Assembly (NCBI GenBank): GCA_020060625.1
Contig: JAGUZU010000099.1
Coordinates: 1-64,000, forward strand
DNA from: Anaerolineales bacterium
GTDB taxonomy: Bacteria; Chloroflexota; Anaerolineae; Anaerolineales; Villigracilaceae
DNA: 64,000 nt
Reading direction: 5' to 3'
The notes under the pieces were generated by a model. That model saw nothing but the letters and a program-made list of their open reading frames with translations, did no database searches and was not told where the DNA came from. This document shows positions 9,145 to 17,792 of this stretch, piece after piece (the first letter of the stretch is position 1; every line of letters starts with the position of its first letter). The position numbers and the translations under genes are program-made.

Positions 9145-9936
9145 ATGGACATTACCAGCACGCAAAATCCAAGAATCAAACATATCGTAAAACTGCGCGA
9201 AGACAAACGGCAAAGACAAAAGGACGGACTGATCCTTGTCGAAGGTTGGGATGAACTGACTCTCGCCCGCGAATGCGGACTCGTCCCGCAGACGCTTCTG
9301 ACCGCGCCCGAGCTTGCCAGCAAACCCCTGGCATTTCCTCACGCTGAAACTCTCACCGTCAGCCGCGCGGTCTTCGAAAAAATATCCTATCGCGACAACC
9401 CCGACGGCTGGCTGGGAATCTTCCCGACTCCGAAACGCTCGCTTGAAGACCTGAAATTATCCGAAATACCGCTCGTCATCGTCGCGGAGTCGGTCGAGAA
9501 GCCGGGCAATCTCGGAGCCATCCTGCGCACTGCGGACGCCGCGAAGGTGGACGCCGTTCTCGTCTGCGACCCGCGCGTAGACTTGTGGAGTCCGAACGTC
9601 ATCCGCGCCAGCCGCGGCGCGGTCTTTGCCGTACCAGCCGTCGAAGTGGATTCTCCAAATGCGCTGGACTGGCTCAAATCAAGTGAGATGCGGGTCTTGG
9701 CGGCGACGCCGTCCGCTGAAAAAGTCTATACTGACGTCAATTTGCGCGAGCCCGTTGCCATTGCCGTCGGCACGGAAGATGAAGGGCTGACCGATTTCTG
9801 GATGCAAAACGCGGACTTGAAGGTTAGGATACCAATGATGGGCAGCGTCAACTCACTGAACGTTTCGATTGCGACGGCATTGATCGCGTATGAAGTTTTG
9901 AGGCAAAGAAATGAAAGCGCTGTGGCTGGAAAATAA
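9145..9936 (+). CDS. TrmH/SpoU family RNA 2'-O-ribose methyltransferase
   Basis: This 263-aa protein has an N-terminal substrate-binding region ('STQNPRIKHIVKLREDKRQRQKDGLILVEG') and a SPOUT methyltransferase domain. The three SpoU motifs are present: 'EKPGNLGAILRTADA', 'IAVGTEDEGLT' and 'IPMMGSVNSLNVSIATALIAYEVLRQR'. The family transfers methyl groups from S-adenosylmethionine to ribose in rRNA or tRNA; the exact target site is unknown. Its ATG directly follows the stop of the ABC ATPase gene, and its last 26 bases overlap the next gene. This suggests co-translation rather than a shared pathway. Confidence 0.93.
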   Translation: MDITSTQNPRIKHIVKLREDKRQRQKDGLILVEGWDELTLARECGLVPQTLLTAPELASKPLAFPHAETLTVSRAVFEKISYRDNPDGWLGIFPTPKRSLEDLKLSEIPLVIVAESVEKPGNLGAILRTADAAKVDAVLVCDPRVDLWSPNVIRASRGAVFAVPAVEVDSPNALDWLKSSEMRVLAATPSAEKVYTDVNLREPVAIAVGTEDEGLTDFWMQNADLKVRIPMMGSVNSLNVSIATALIAYEVLRQRNESAVAGK

Positions 9937-10861
9937 TCAAGTCGCGTTACGCGACCTGCCAAAGCCGGAACGTCCCGGCGAGGCGTTGATAAAGATTCGC
10001 AAGGCGGGTGTTTGCAGCACGGACCTCGAACTGGTCAAGGGGTATTACCCCTACGCGGGAGTTCTCGGTCATGAGTTTGTGGGGGAGGTGGCGGACGCGC
10101 CCGATAAAGATTGGATCGGCGCGCGCGTGGCGGGGGAGATCAACGCCGTCTGCGGCGCGTGCGAAGCCTGCCGGAATGGGCGTCCAACACATTGCGAAAA
10201 TCGCACCGTGCTGGGCATCGTCAACCGCGACGGCGTCTTTGCGGAATACACGGCATTGCCAATCGAAAACCTGCATCGCGTGCCGGAGACCGTTCCCGAT
10301 GAGATGGCGGTCTTCACCGAGCCGCTTGCCGCCGCGTTGGAGATTCAACAGCAAATTCAAATCCAGCCGACCGACCGCGTCCTTCTGATCGGCGCGGGCA
10401 GGCTGGGGCAGTTGATCGCCCAAACCCTGGCGCTTACCGGCTGTGACCTGTGCGTGCTGGCGCGTCACCAACTTCAAAAAGACCTGCTCGCCGCGCGCGG
10501 GATTCGGGTCATCTCCGAAGAAGCCATCCACCCCCGCAAATGGGACCTGGTCGTCGAAGCCACCGGCTCGCCGGACGGCTTCGATCTTGCAAGGCGAGCT
10601 GTCCGCCCGCGCGGGACTCTCGTGATGAAATCCACCTACAAGGGCGACATGACCGTCAACTTCTCGTCCATTGTGGTGGATGAGATCAATATCATCGGCT
10701 CGCGCTGCGGTCCCTTCGCGCCAGCCTTGCGCCTGCTCGAGAAACGCGAAGTGGATCCAACCGTCTTGATTCAGGATGAATTTGAGTTGAAGGATGCCGT
10801 CAGGGCGATGGAAAAAGCATCCCAGCCGGGGGTGTTGAAGGTGTTGTTAAATTGCGGATAA
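9911..10861 (+). CDS. Zinc-dependent MDR alcohol/polyol dehydrogenase
   Basis: This 316-aa medium-chain dehydrogenase has a GroES-like catalytic domain followed by a Rossmann fold. Zinc-related residues are visible: 'AGVCSTDLELV' (catalytic Cys), 'GHEFVGEV' (His-Glu) and the structural-zinc loop CGACEACRNGRPTHC. The dinucleotide-binding motif is 'LLIGAGRLGQLIAQ'. At 316 aa it is shorter than classical alcohol dehydrogenases (about 340-350), but both domains are complete. The gene starts inside the end of the methyltransferase gene (26-bp overlap) with AGGCAAAGAA just upstream. The substrate is not predictable; threonine- or sorbitol-dehydrogenase-like relatives are likely. Confidence 0.9.
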   Translation: MKALWLENNQVALRDLPKPERPGEALIKIRKAGVCSTDLELVKGYYPYAGVLGHEFVGEVADAPDKDWIGARVAGEINAVCGACEACRNGRPTHCENRTVLGIVNRDGVFAEYTALPIENLHRVPETVPDEMAVFTEPLAAALEIQQQIQIQPTDRVLLIGAGRLGQLIAQTLALTGCDLCVLARHQLQKDLLAARGIRVISEEAIHPRKWDLVVEATGSPDGFDLARRAVRPRGTLVMKSTYKGDMTVNFSSIVVDEINIIGSRCGPFAPALRLLEKREVDPTVLIQDEFELKDAVRAMEKASQPGVLKVLLNCG

Positions 10862-10872
10862 GGCGCGTAATG

Positions 10873-10878
10873 TATAAT
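10873..10878 (+). promoter_or_regulatory. Candidate -10 element of the toxin-antitoxin pair
   Basis: TATAAT lies 9 bases before the ATG of the nucleotidyltransferase gene, which would leave almost no 5' untranslated leader. A weak -35 (TTGCGG) sits 15 bases upstream of it. No ribosome-binding site is visible before that ATG. Confidence 0.35.
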
Positions 10879-10887
10879 TGATGGACA

Positions 10888-11205
10888 ATGTCCAAATCTT
10901 TCGTTTCGACCCTTCCCAAGAAAAAAATTGCCGCATTCTGCAAGCGCTGGAATATCCGCTCGTTTGCCTTGTTTGGTTCTGTATTGCGTGACGATTTCCG
11001 CCCCGACAGCGACGTGGATGTATTAGTTTCCTTTGCGCCGCAAGCGCATGTTACTTTGTTCGACATGGTGCGGATGCAGGAGGAATTGAAGACCATCTTC
11101 GGGCGCAATGTGGACCTGATCAGCAGGCGCGGCGTTGAGAACAGCCGTAATTATCTCAGGCGCAAAGCCATCCTCGAATCGGCGCAGGTGATTCATGCAT
11201 CGTGA
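10888..11205 (+). CDS. MntA-type nucleotidyltransferase, antitoxin of a HepT-MntA pair
   Basis: This 105-aa minimal nucleotidyltransferase has the active-site pattern GS(x10)DxD: Gly30, Ser31, Asp42 and Asp44. Such MNT proteins are encoded next to HepT and act as the antitoxin; characterised members attach AMP groups to a tyrosine of HepT. The third acidic residue is probably Asp in 'RNVDLISRR'. Its last 11 bases overlap the downstream hepT-like gene, the usual order for this family. The pair is downstream of housekeeping genes and ends at a strong terminator, so it is a compact stand-alone module. Confidence 0.88.
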   Translation: MSKSFVSTLPKKKIAAFCKRWNIRSFALFGSVLRDDFRPDSDVDVLVSFAPQAHVTLFDMVRMQEELKTIFGRNVDLISRRGVENSRNYLRRKAILESAQVIHAS

Positions 11206-11530
11206 TGACACATATCTTGTTGATATATTGGAATCGGCAAAAATAGCGTTGGATTATGTCCTCGGCAAAACATGGGACCAGTTTTACGAAGACCTGCAAT
11301 GCCAGGATGCGGTTGTGCGCCGCATCGAAATTATCGGTGAAGCAGCGCGGCGGGTTTCCCAGGAGGCGCGCGACAGGCATCCGCAAATCCCTTGGCGCGA
11401 GATGACCAGCATGAGAAACCTTGTCATCCATGAATATGACGTGGTTGATATTAATCAGGTTTGGGACACGGTTCAGAACAAACTCCCACCTCTGATCGAA
11501 GAGTTAAACAAGATCGTTCCTCCTGAATAA
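11195..11530 (+). CDS. HepT-like ribonuclease toxin (DUF86)
   Basis: This 111-aa all-helical protein carries the HepT motif R(x4)HxY: Arg74, His79 and Tyr81 within 'MRNLVIHEYD'. In characterised members the Arg and His form the RNase active site, and the Tyr is the residue AMPylated by MntA. Gene order and the 11-bp overlap with the preceding nucleotidyltransferase support a toxin-antitoxin pair. All motif residues are intact, so it could be active. Confidence 0.88.
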   Translation: MHRDDTYLVDILESAKIALDYVLGKTWDQFYEDLQCQDAVVRRIEIIGEAARRVSQEARDRHPQIPWREMTSMRNLVIHEYDVVDINQVWDTVQNKLPPLIEELNKIVPPE

Positions 11531-11555
11531 AATAATAGAGGAAACAACACAAACC

Positions 11556-11587
11556 AAAGACCTCCGGGCAAAGTCTCGGAGGTCTTT
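11556..11587. terminator. Bidirectional intrinsic terminator
   Basis: AAAGACCTCCG (11556-11566) pairs with CGGAGGTCTTT (11577-11587) across a 10-base loop. T-rich on the plus strand and, through the A-run, also on the minus strand, it serves the convergent hepT-like gene and the acetyltransferase operon. Confidence 0.88.
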
Positions 11588-11611
11588 TCCTTTCACATTA
11601 CAAACTACACC

Positions 11612-12391
11612 CTACACACTATCGTTCCCCTTCCACACATAATCCCAAACCGTCGTCAGGAGTCGGAAGCCGTGTTTTTCCACGATCGGTCGGCTCATGT
11701 CGCCGGCTTCCACAACCGCGAACCGCGCCCCGCGGTTGCGGATCTCTCTCAGGCGCTTCCACAGGATGCCTGTGTAAAATCCGCGTTTGCGGTGTTCGGG
11801 CAGTGTCGAACCTGCGAAGAGCGTTGCGAACTGTCCGCGCGGGAAGTATGTCCACGCGATGGAGACCGGCTCGTCGTCCGCATATCCGGCGTAGATGCTC
11901 AAATAACCGGGAATCTGCAAATGTCCGCCGAGGCGGTCATAGACCCACTCGTTCGAGTTGCCCCACACCTTGTCCAGCACCGTCACCACGTCCTTCAGCC
12001 CTTCGCGGCTGGTGATCTGTCGGATATCCAGCCCGTTCATCTCGAATTTTTCCGCGGGCGCCTCGCTCACATCGAAGATCATCACGTCGCCCCGGTCTTC
12101 GTCCTTCTCGAATCCGCGCGCCGTGAGTTTCTCTCCCAAAGAGGGTAGGGGGTCGTGGTCGTAGACTTTCCACGTGAACGGGCGTCCCTGCGCCGGGTTG
12201 AAATGCGTCAATTCGTTCTGGATGACGCGCTTGAGGTCGGCTTCCTGCGCATACGTCAACGAGACGAAGCTCATGCCCGGTGCTTCACGCTTGAACCGAA
12301 CCACATCCTGCGTGATCTCTTTTTTCGCCTCCGGATATTCGACCTGCTCGCGCAGTTCCCTGTCATATAGTTTTAAAAGTTCGTTCGTCAT
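11612..12391 (-). CDS. GNAT family N-acetyltransferase
   Basis: This 259-aa protein has a GNAT fold in its C-terminal half: 'GYLSIYAGYADDEPVSIAWTYFP', then the acetyl-CoA pyrophosphate loop region 'STLPEHRKRGFYTGILWKRLREIRNRG', then 'VVEAGDMSRPIVEKHGFRLL'. The N-terminal 100 residues are less recognisable and may be a second, degenerate acetyltransferase half. The acceptor substrate is unknown. It is the last gene of the minus-strand group that includes another GNAT and a drug exporter, which could point to detoxification, though the link is only by position. Confidence 0.8.
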   Translation of the reverse strand: MTNELLKLYDRELREQVEYPEAKKEITQDVVRFKREAPGMSFVSLTYAQEADLKRVIQNELTHFNPAQGRPFTWKVYDHDPLPSLGEKLTARGFEKDEDRGDVMIFDVSEAPAEKFEMNGLDIRQITSREGLKDVVTVLDKVWGNSNEWVYDRLGGHLQIPGYLSIYAGYADDEPVSIAWTYFPRGQFATLFAGSTLPEHRKRGFYTGILWKRLREIRNRGARFAVVEAGDMSRPIVEKHGFRLLTTVWDYVWKGNDSV

Positions 12392-12398
12392 GAATTGA

Positions 12399-12439
12399 TG
12401 TCATTGCGAGCCACGCTCCCTTGCGGCAAAGCAATCTCC
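12399..12439. repeat. Half copy of the 'TCATTGCGAG...AAGCAATCT' palindromic repeat
   Basis: TGTCATTGCGAG (12399-12410) followed by AAAGCAATCTCC (12428-12439) matches the left half of the full element at 18685-18780. It fills the gap between the two acetyltransferase genes. Confidence 0.6.
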
Positions 12440-12442
12440 TTT

Positions 12443-13438
12443 TTATAATTTTGCCCACGCACTCATGGGGTTGATCGTCCGCGCAAGGCGGTATGCCGCG
12501 GTTTGAAAACCGAAGCGCGGCCATGTCCGTGAAGCGGACAAATTCGCCGTTTGCCAGTTCGTCACGCAGAACTCATACCCTTCGTTGCGGGCGTGTTCCA
12601 ATCCATGCCACGTCAGCGCGGACATGATTCCCCGTCCGCGCGCCGCTTCCTTGACTGCCGCAACCGTCAGATCTGTGGCTTTGGGCGGAATGGTCAGGTC
12701 ATCGTCCGCTTCGGGAAGCGCGCGAAAGCCGATGCTTCCTTGCACCTCCGTACCCGTATCCGCCAGCCAGATCGTCCAATCGGGATCGCCCGCGATCTCC
12801 GCCCAGCCTTCGGCGAGCTCGGTCAGTTCCTCCGGCAGGAGCGGGTGCCAGCGCGGCGCGCGCGATTGATGGACTGCGATCACATCGGAAAGTTCCTCCA
12901 ATCGCTTCCCATCCTCGGCGGTGGAACGGCGTATCCCGAAATCGCTTGCCGGTTTTCTTTTCGGGGTATCCATGGCGCTCAGGTCAAGAATTGCATCCGC
13001 GCGCTCACGCCCGAAACCAAGCGAGAACCAGGCATCAATCACGGCTGGATCCCCGGCGGGCAGGTAGATGTAATGCAGGAAACATCCCCGCTTGTTCCAT
13101 TCCTCGCCCACAAAGGCGTACAGGTCTTGCAGTAAGGCAGGGTCTTCGCCTTCCGCCAGTCCACAGCCCGGCAGATGAATAAAACCGCCGCGCCCCCAGT
13201 CCAGCGGGGTGGATTCGCCAATGAGGTAGGCAGCCAGTTTTCCGCCGCGGATTGCGGCGAAGCCGAAGGCGCTTTTCTTTTTGAATGCCGTCTCCACGGC
13301 TTTTGCCGCAATGGGAACGTCTTCGAAGCGCTTCGGCAAGGCGGGGAAGATGACGCGTTCGCGCGCCTGCCGGGAGGCAAGCAGTTTGCCCGCTTCTGCG
13401 AGCATGTCTTGATTAAAAAGTTGAATCTCGGTTTTCAT
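12443..13438 (-). CDS. GNAT family N-acetyltransferase, probable two-domain
   Basis: This 331-aa protein has a length and layout suggesting two GNAT-like domains. The C-terminal one is clearest: 'DWTIWLADTGTEVQGSIGFRALP' followed by 'DLTVAAVKEAARGRGIMSALTWHGLEHARNEGYEFCVTNWQTANLSASRTWPRFGFQTAAYRLAR'. This contains the acetyl-CoA loop (RGRGIMSAL) and the Asn-x-x-Ser-x-x-x-W...GF tail motif typical of family proteins. The N-terminal half ('AAKAVETAFKKKSAFGFAAIRGGKLAAYLIGES') resembles a second copy. The substrate is unknown. It lies 141 bp downstream of the exporter gene; no terminator is evident between them, so co-transcription is possible. Confidence 0.82.
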   Translation of the reverse strand: MKTEIQLFNQDMLAEAGKLLASRQARERVIFPALPKRFEDVPIAAKAVETAFKKKSAFGFAAIRGGKLAAYLIGESTPLDWGRGGFIHLPGCGLAEGEDPALLQDLYAFVGEEWNKRGCFLHYIYLPAGDPAVIDAWFSLGFGRERADAILDLSAMDTPKRKPASDFGIRRSTAEDGKRLEELSDVIAVHQSRAPRWHPLLPEELTELAEGWAEIAGDPDWTIWLADTGTEVQGSIGFRALPEADDDLTIPPKATDLTVAAVKEAARGRGIMSALTWHGLEHARNEGYEFCVTNWQTANLSASRTWPRFGFQTAAYRLARTINPMSAWAKL

Positions 13439-13579
13439 TCTCTCTATCCATGTAATTGGTTGTGTCGTTGTTCGGGCGGATGGAACTCCGCCGTCGCATG
13501 TCTCATTATTGAAGGATTACGGTGTTACATGGCTCGATCTCCAAATTAATATCATTGCAAGGGAATGCCTGAAGCAATA

Positions 13580-15478
13580 TCAATCCGCCGCCATCGGCTC
13601 TTCGTTCGGCTTCTCGCGCTTCATCATGATCGAATCGGCGGTTACGCCATCGCGCTCGCCGACTTCCGCCTCGTCCGTCACGCCGTATTGCACTTCCAAC
13701 TCGTGACGGAACTGCTGCGTGTACAGACGGTAGTAATGCCCGCGTTGGCGCAGGAGTTCGGCATGTGTGCCTTGCTCTGCGATCCTTCCGTCTTCGATCA
13801 CTAAAATCCTGTCCGCGCGGCGGATGGTCGAGAGGCGGTGCGCGATCACGAACGACGTGCGCCCCTTCATCAGCGCTTCCATCCCGCGCTGGATCAACGC
13901 CTCGGTCAATGTATCCACCGAAGACGTGGCTTCGTCCATGATGAACAGCTCCGGCTTTGCCAGTGCTGCGCGCGCCAGCGAGATGAACTGCTTCTGCCCG
14001 ACCGACAGCAGACCGCCGCCTTCACCTACGTTGTGTTCGTAGCCCTTTTCGAGCGTCACGATGAAATCATGCGCGCCCGCGGTCTTTGCAGCGTTCTCCA
14101 CCTCGGCATCCGTTGCCTCCAATCGCCCGTAGCGGATGTTCTCGCGCACTGTCCCGGAGAACAGGTGCGGGGTTTGCAAAACAATCCCAATCTTGTTGTG
14201 AATCGACTCCAGCGTGTAGTCCATGTAATCGCGCCCGTTGATGCGGATCGCGCCTTCGCGCGGCTCGTAGAAGCGGCACAGCAGGTTCACGATGGTGGAC
14301 TTCCCGCCTCCGGTTGGACCAACCAGCGCGATCATCTCCCCAGGCTTGACTCTCAGCGTGAAGTCGGTCAGCACGGGCTTGCGGTCTTCGTAATAGAAAT
14401 CCACGTGATCGAATTCGATCCCGCCCAGCAGGGTCTTCGCTTCGACGGCATCGCTTCGATCATGGACCTCGGGCGGGGTATCCGCCAGTTTGAATATTCT
14501 CTCCGCCGACGCGATGCTGTGCTGCATCTCGGCATAAACACGCGCCAAATCCTGAATGGGCCACATCATGAAAGTCAGGTACGAAACGAACGCCTGAATG
14601 CCTCCGATGGTCATCAACCCGATCGTGATCTGGTTCCCGCCGTAGCCGACGATCACACCCAGCGCCACCGCCGCGATGATCTGCACCGTCGGCAGGAAGA
14701 GCGCCGAAAGCCATGCGGCGCGGTACGACGCGTTGTACATCTTCGTCGTCAATCCCTGGAACTCCTCGGTGTTGCGGTCTTCGCGCCCCAGCGCCTTGAC
14801 CACGCGCACGCCCTGGAAGTTCTCGTTGAACGCGCCCGTGATCTTGCTGTTGGCGCGCCGCGACACGCGGAACTCCGCCAGTATCTTCTTGCGGAATTCG
14901 ATGCCCACATATGCCATGATCGGGATGATGGTGAACACGATCAGCGCCAGCCGCCAGTTGATGATCGCCATGAAGATCGTGGACGAAATGATGTTCATCA
15001 GCGCCCAGGTCGTGTCCACGATGCCCCACGTCAGCAGGTCTGAGACGCGCCCCGTATCGGACGTAACGCGCGCGATCAGGCGTCCCACCGCGTTTTGGGC
15101 ATAATAAGAAAGCGACAAATCCTGCAAGTGGTTGAAGAGCATCTTCCGCAGGTCGTATTGAATCCGCTCGCCCAGCACGCCGGCAAGGTAAATAAACGTG
15201 AACACCGCGCCCGCCTGCAACACGATGAAACTGCCGTAGATCGTGGCAAGCTCCATGAGGCGCTCCCTGTCGCCCAGCACGATACCCTGGTCAATGAACT
15301 GCTTGTTCAGGAACGTAAAGTACGCATCCAGTCCCGACGTGATGGCGATGGTCAGTAAAAATCCCAACACCCATTTCCAATGCGGGCGCAGCAGTCCCAA
15401 AATACGTTTCAGCACCGGGGTGGTCAGTTGACTTGTAAATTCTTCTTCTTCGAGTTCGATAAGGTCGGTATCAGACAT
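13580..15478 (-). CDS. Heterodimeric ABC exporter subunit with consensus ATPase site (BmrD/YheH-like)
   Basis: This 632-aa half-transporter has six transmembrane helices (about residues 38-345) followed by a nucleotide-binding domain. That domain has Walker A GPTGGGKST, the signature 'LLSVGQKQ', Walker B 'ELFIMDEATSSVD' with the catalytic Glu, and H-loop IAHRLS. It would pair with the upstream half-transporter at 15928-17778, whose Glu is replaced by Asp, to form an asymmetric multidrug exporter of the BmrCD/TM287-288 kind. The start is ATG at 15478, with GGAG 7-8 bases upstream; a TTG two codons earlier is possible but falls closer to the GGAG. An S23-type gene separates it from its partner. 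Confidence 0.92.
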   Translation of the reverse strand: MSDTDLIELEEEEFTSQLTTPVLKRILGLLRPHWKWVLGFLLTIAITSGLDAYFTFLNKQFIDQGIVLGDRERLMELATIYGSFIVLQAGAVFTFIYLAGVLGERIQYDLRKMLFNHLQDLSLSYYAQNAVGRLIARVTSDTGRVSDLLTWGIVDTTWALMNIISSTIFMAIINWRLALIVFTIIPIMAYVGIEFRKKILAEFRVSRRANSKITGAFNENFQGVRVVKALGREDRNTEEFQGLTTKMYNASYRAAWLSALFLPTVQIIAAVALGVIVGYGGNQITIGLMTIGGIQAFVSYLTFMMWPIQDLARVYAEMQHSIASAERIFKLADTPPEVHDRSDAVEAKTLLGGIEFDHVDFYYEDRKPVLTDFTLRVKPGEMIALVGPTGGGKSTIVNLLCRFYEPREGAIRINGRDYMDYTLESIHNKIGIVLQTPHLFSGTVRENIRYGRLEATDAEVENAAKTAGAHDFIVTLEKGYEHNVGEGGGLLSVGQKQFISLARAALAKPELFIMDEATSSVDTLTEALIQRGMEALMKGRTSFVIAHRLSTIRRADRILVIEDGRIAEQGTHAELLRQRGHYYRLYTQQFRHELEVQYGVTDEAEVGERDGVTADSIMMKREKPNEEPMAAD

Positions 15479-15494
15479 GGTCAATCTCCGAACA

Positions 15495-15530
15495 AATTAT
15501 GAATTCGGAATTCTGAATTATGAAAACCTG
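15495..15530. repeat. Left flank of the S23 cassette (AATTATGAATTC repeat)
   Basis: AT-rich segment with AATTATGAATTC, GAATTC and CTGAATTATGAAAA, lying between the S23-type gene and the downstream exporter gene. The CTGAATTATGAA core recurs in inverted orientation at 15920-15950 on the other side of the S23 gene. Confidence 0.6.
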
Positions 15531-15535
15531 AAATT

Positions 15536-15907
15536 TCACAACTTGCCAATGCGTTTTTTGACTTTGGTTACTATTGTGACAAGGATGGCGATGATCTCGT
15601 CTGTTTCCTTGCGGAGGGGATCGAGTTTCGCCGCAGGGGCAATGCCCGCTCGAACCAGCAGTTCCAGCCAGTATGCGGTCTCGTCCGCTTCCTGTAAGAC
15701 GCTTTCGAGTTTGTTGATGAAATCCGCATCCGATTTGGCGCGCTGACTCTCTCGAAACTGCGCCCCGACGGATGTTCCCGACCTCAACACCTGCTTGCCC
15801 AACGTCTGCGCCACCGTTGAATTGGGCAGGCGGGTATACATGCGCACGATCCGCAAGGCAAACTCGGTGGTTCGTTCACGAAGGTCGTTTTTGGTTGTGT
15901 TGTTCAT
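15536..15907 (-). CDS. Four-helix-bundle protein, S23 (23S rRNA intervening-sequence protein) family
   Basis: This 123-aa helical protein has the family pattern: 'FALRIVRMYTRLP', 'QVLRSGTSVGAQFRESQRAKSDADFINKLESVLQEADETAYWLELL' and a C-terminal helix ending in basic residues. Members are found inside rRNA intervening sequences and as stand-alone genes; their molecular function is not known, and related Avd proteins bind nucleic acid in retroelements. The start at 15907 has AGGAG 7 bases upstream. The gene sits between the two subunits of an ABC exporter and is bordered on both sides by inverted AATTATGAATT-type repeats, so it looks like an inserted cassette rather than an exporter component. 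Confidence 0.85.
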   Translation of the reverse strand: MNNTTKNDLRERTTEFALRIVRMYTRLPNSTVAQTLGKQVLRSGTSVGAQFRESQRAKSDADFINKLESVLQEADETAYWLELLVRAGIAPAAKLDPLRKETDEIIAILVTIVTKVKKRIGKL

Positions 15908-15919
15908 GGCAAACTCCTT

Positions 15920-15950
15920 TTCATAATTCATAATTCAGACTTCTGAATTT
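15920..15950. repeat. Right flank of the S23 cassette (inverted AATTATGAATT repeat)
   Basis: TTCATAATTCATAATTCAGA is the inverse of the CTGAATTATGAA core at 15511-15524, and TTCTGAATTT follows. The segment overlaps the very end of the upstream exporter gene, so its stop region appears to derive from the repeat. Confidence 0.6.
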
Positions 15951-17778
15951 CCTTCTCCAGCTCCGCGTCGATCTTCGTCTGAATGTCGTAAATTCTGCGG
16001 TACATACCTTCTTCATTCCTAACCAACTTGGCGTGCGTTCCCATTTGCACCACCTCGCCTTTATCCAACACGAGGATCAAGTCGGCAACCATCACCGACT
16101 GGATGCGATGCGCGATGATGAACGTCGTGCGCTCCTTCATCAACGCATTGAGCGCATCGCGGATCTCGGCTTCGGTCTCGGTATCCACGGCGGAGGTCGA
16201 GTCATCGAAGATCAGGATCTTCGGGTTCTTCAACAGCGTCCGCGCGATTGCCACGCGCTGTTTCTGACCGCCGGAGAGCGTCACGCCCTTTTCGCCGACC
16301 AGCGTGCTGTAGCCGTCGGGGAATCCGAGAATCACATCATGGATCGCGGCGGCTCGCGCGGCGCGTTCGATCTCTTCCTGCGTTACGTCGCGCCCCACGC
16401 CGTAGGCAATATTCTCGCGGATCGAACGGCTGAACAGGAACGGCTCCTGCTCCACAATGCCGATCTGCTTCCGCAGGTACGCGCGCGAATAATCTTTCAA
16501 CTCCACGCCATCGAGCAGGATGCGCCCACCCGTGTATTCGTGAAAGCGCGGCAGGAGATTCACCAGCGACGTCTTACCCGAACCCGTTGATCCCAGCAGC
16601 GCCACTGCCTGCCCCGGCTTGGCATGGAACGAGACGTTCTTCAACACATCCGACTTGCCGTCCGAATACATGAACGAGACGTCTTCGAAGACCACATCGC
16701 CTCGCACCGGACCCGTCGGCTGGACCTTCCCATCGAACAGCGGCTCACGCTGCTGCCTGACCACTTCCATCAGGCGCGCGTACGAGACCATGCCCGTTGA
16801 CGTCTGCACGATGATTCGTCCCAGGTTGCGGATGGGCCAGATCAGCCAGACCACAAGCCCCACATACGCAATATATGTGCCGACGGAGATTTCGCCGTTG
16901 ATCGCCATAGTCGCGCCGTAGATAAATCCGAACAGCATCTGAAAGCCCAACACGATATCCGAAAGGGGCCAGAACATCGAGTGCATGAAGAGCAATATCT
17001 TGCCTTTCAGGAACTTGCCCCAGTTATCTTTCTCGAATTTCTGCTTTTCGTAATCCTGCCGCGCAAAGGCTTTGACCACGCGCACGCCGGTCAGGTTCTC
17101 CTGCAGGGTGGTGGAGAGGATCGCTTCCTGCGCCTGGTATTCCTCGTAGGCTTTGGTCACCTTTTTGAAAAACCAAAGCGACACAAGCAGGATGACGGGA
17201 ATCACCACCACTGAGACCAGCGCCAGTTCCACGTTGAGATTCAGGATGGCGATGAAGTTGATGACGAACAGCAGGACGATGCGTCCCACGCCGATGGCTT
17301 GTTCGCTGAAGAAGCGCCGCAGGGCGTCCACGTCCGAAGTGACGCGCTCGATCAGGTCACCCGTCGGCGTGGTGGCGTGATATGAGAAGCTCAGGCGCTG
17401 GATGTGATCGAAAAGGAAATCTCGCAATCGGCGGGTGATGCCTTCCGCGGTGTATGCCGCCAGTCGCCCCGAAAGGAACGCGAATCCGCCTTCGAATGCC
17501 GCCAACGCGATGAATCCAACGCCGATCCACACCAGAGTCGTCGTCAGCGTGGAACCGATATAGGTTTTCTGAACCAGCACATCGTCGGCGAAGAAGCGAA
17601 GCAGGAGGTAGGTAAAGGTCTTCGAGAGCGCGGAGACGGCAAGGGCAACCGTCGCCATGATGTACGGCAGTCGGTAATCCTTCATCATCTTCCAAAGCCC
17701 TTTCAGCCGGTTCGCGTCGAGCGAGTGACGAAAATCGTAGGTGATCGCGGGTTCATAGGTTGGTTGTAATGTGGTCAT
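15928..17778 (-). CDS. Heterodimeric ABC exporter subunit with degenerate ATPase site (BmrC/YheI-like)
   Basis: This 616-aa half-transporter has six transmembrane helices (about residues 35-325) followed by an ATPase domain. The domain has Walker A GSTGSGKTS, signature VTLSGGQKQR, Walker B 'ILIFDDSTSAVD' and H-loop IAHRIQS. The residue after Walker B is Asp rather than the catalytic Glu. This is the hallmark of the non-hydrolysing site in heterodimeric exporters such as BmrC/BmrD. The partner gene (13580-15478) has the consensus Glu. Start ATG at 17778 has CGGAG about 8 bases upstream. A promoter, a 25-codon leader ORF and a terminator hairpin lie before it, suggesting antibiotic-responsive attenuation. 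Confidence 0.93.
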   Translation of the reverse strand: MTTLQPTYEPAITYDFRHSLDANRLKGLWKMMKDYRLPYIMATVALAVSALSKTFTYLLLRFFADDVLVQKTYIGSTLTTTLVWIGVGFIALAAFEGGFAFLSGRLAAYTAEGITRRLRDFLFDHIQRLSFSYHATTPTGDLIERVTSDVDALRRFFSEQAIGVGRIVLLFVINFIAILNLNVELALVSVVVIPVILLVSLWFFKKVTKAYEEYQAQEAILSTTLQENLTGVRVVKAFARQDYEKQKFEKDNWGKFLKGKILLFMHSMFWPLSDIVLGFQMLFGFIYGATMAINGEISVGTYIAYVGLVVWLIWPIRNLGRIIVQTSTGMVSYARLMEVVRQQREPLFDGKVQPTGPVRGDVVFEDVSFMYSDGKSDVLKNVSFHAKPGQAVALLGSTGSGKTSLVNLLPRFHEYTGGRILLDGVELKDYSRAYLRKQIGIVEQEPFLFSRSIRENIAYGVGRDVTQEEIERAARAAAIHDVILGFPDGYSTLVGEKGVTLSGGQKQRVAIARTLLKNPKILIFDDSTSAVDTETEAEIRDALNALMKERTTFIIAHRIQSVMVADLILVLDKGEVVQMGTHAKLVRNEEGMYRRIYDIQTKIDAELEKEIQKSEL

Positions 17779-17792
17779 TGTGGTACTCCGTT

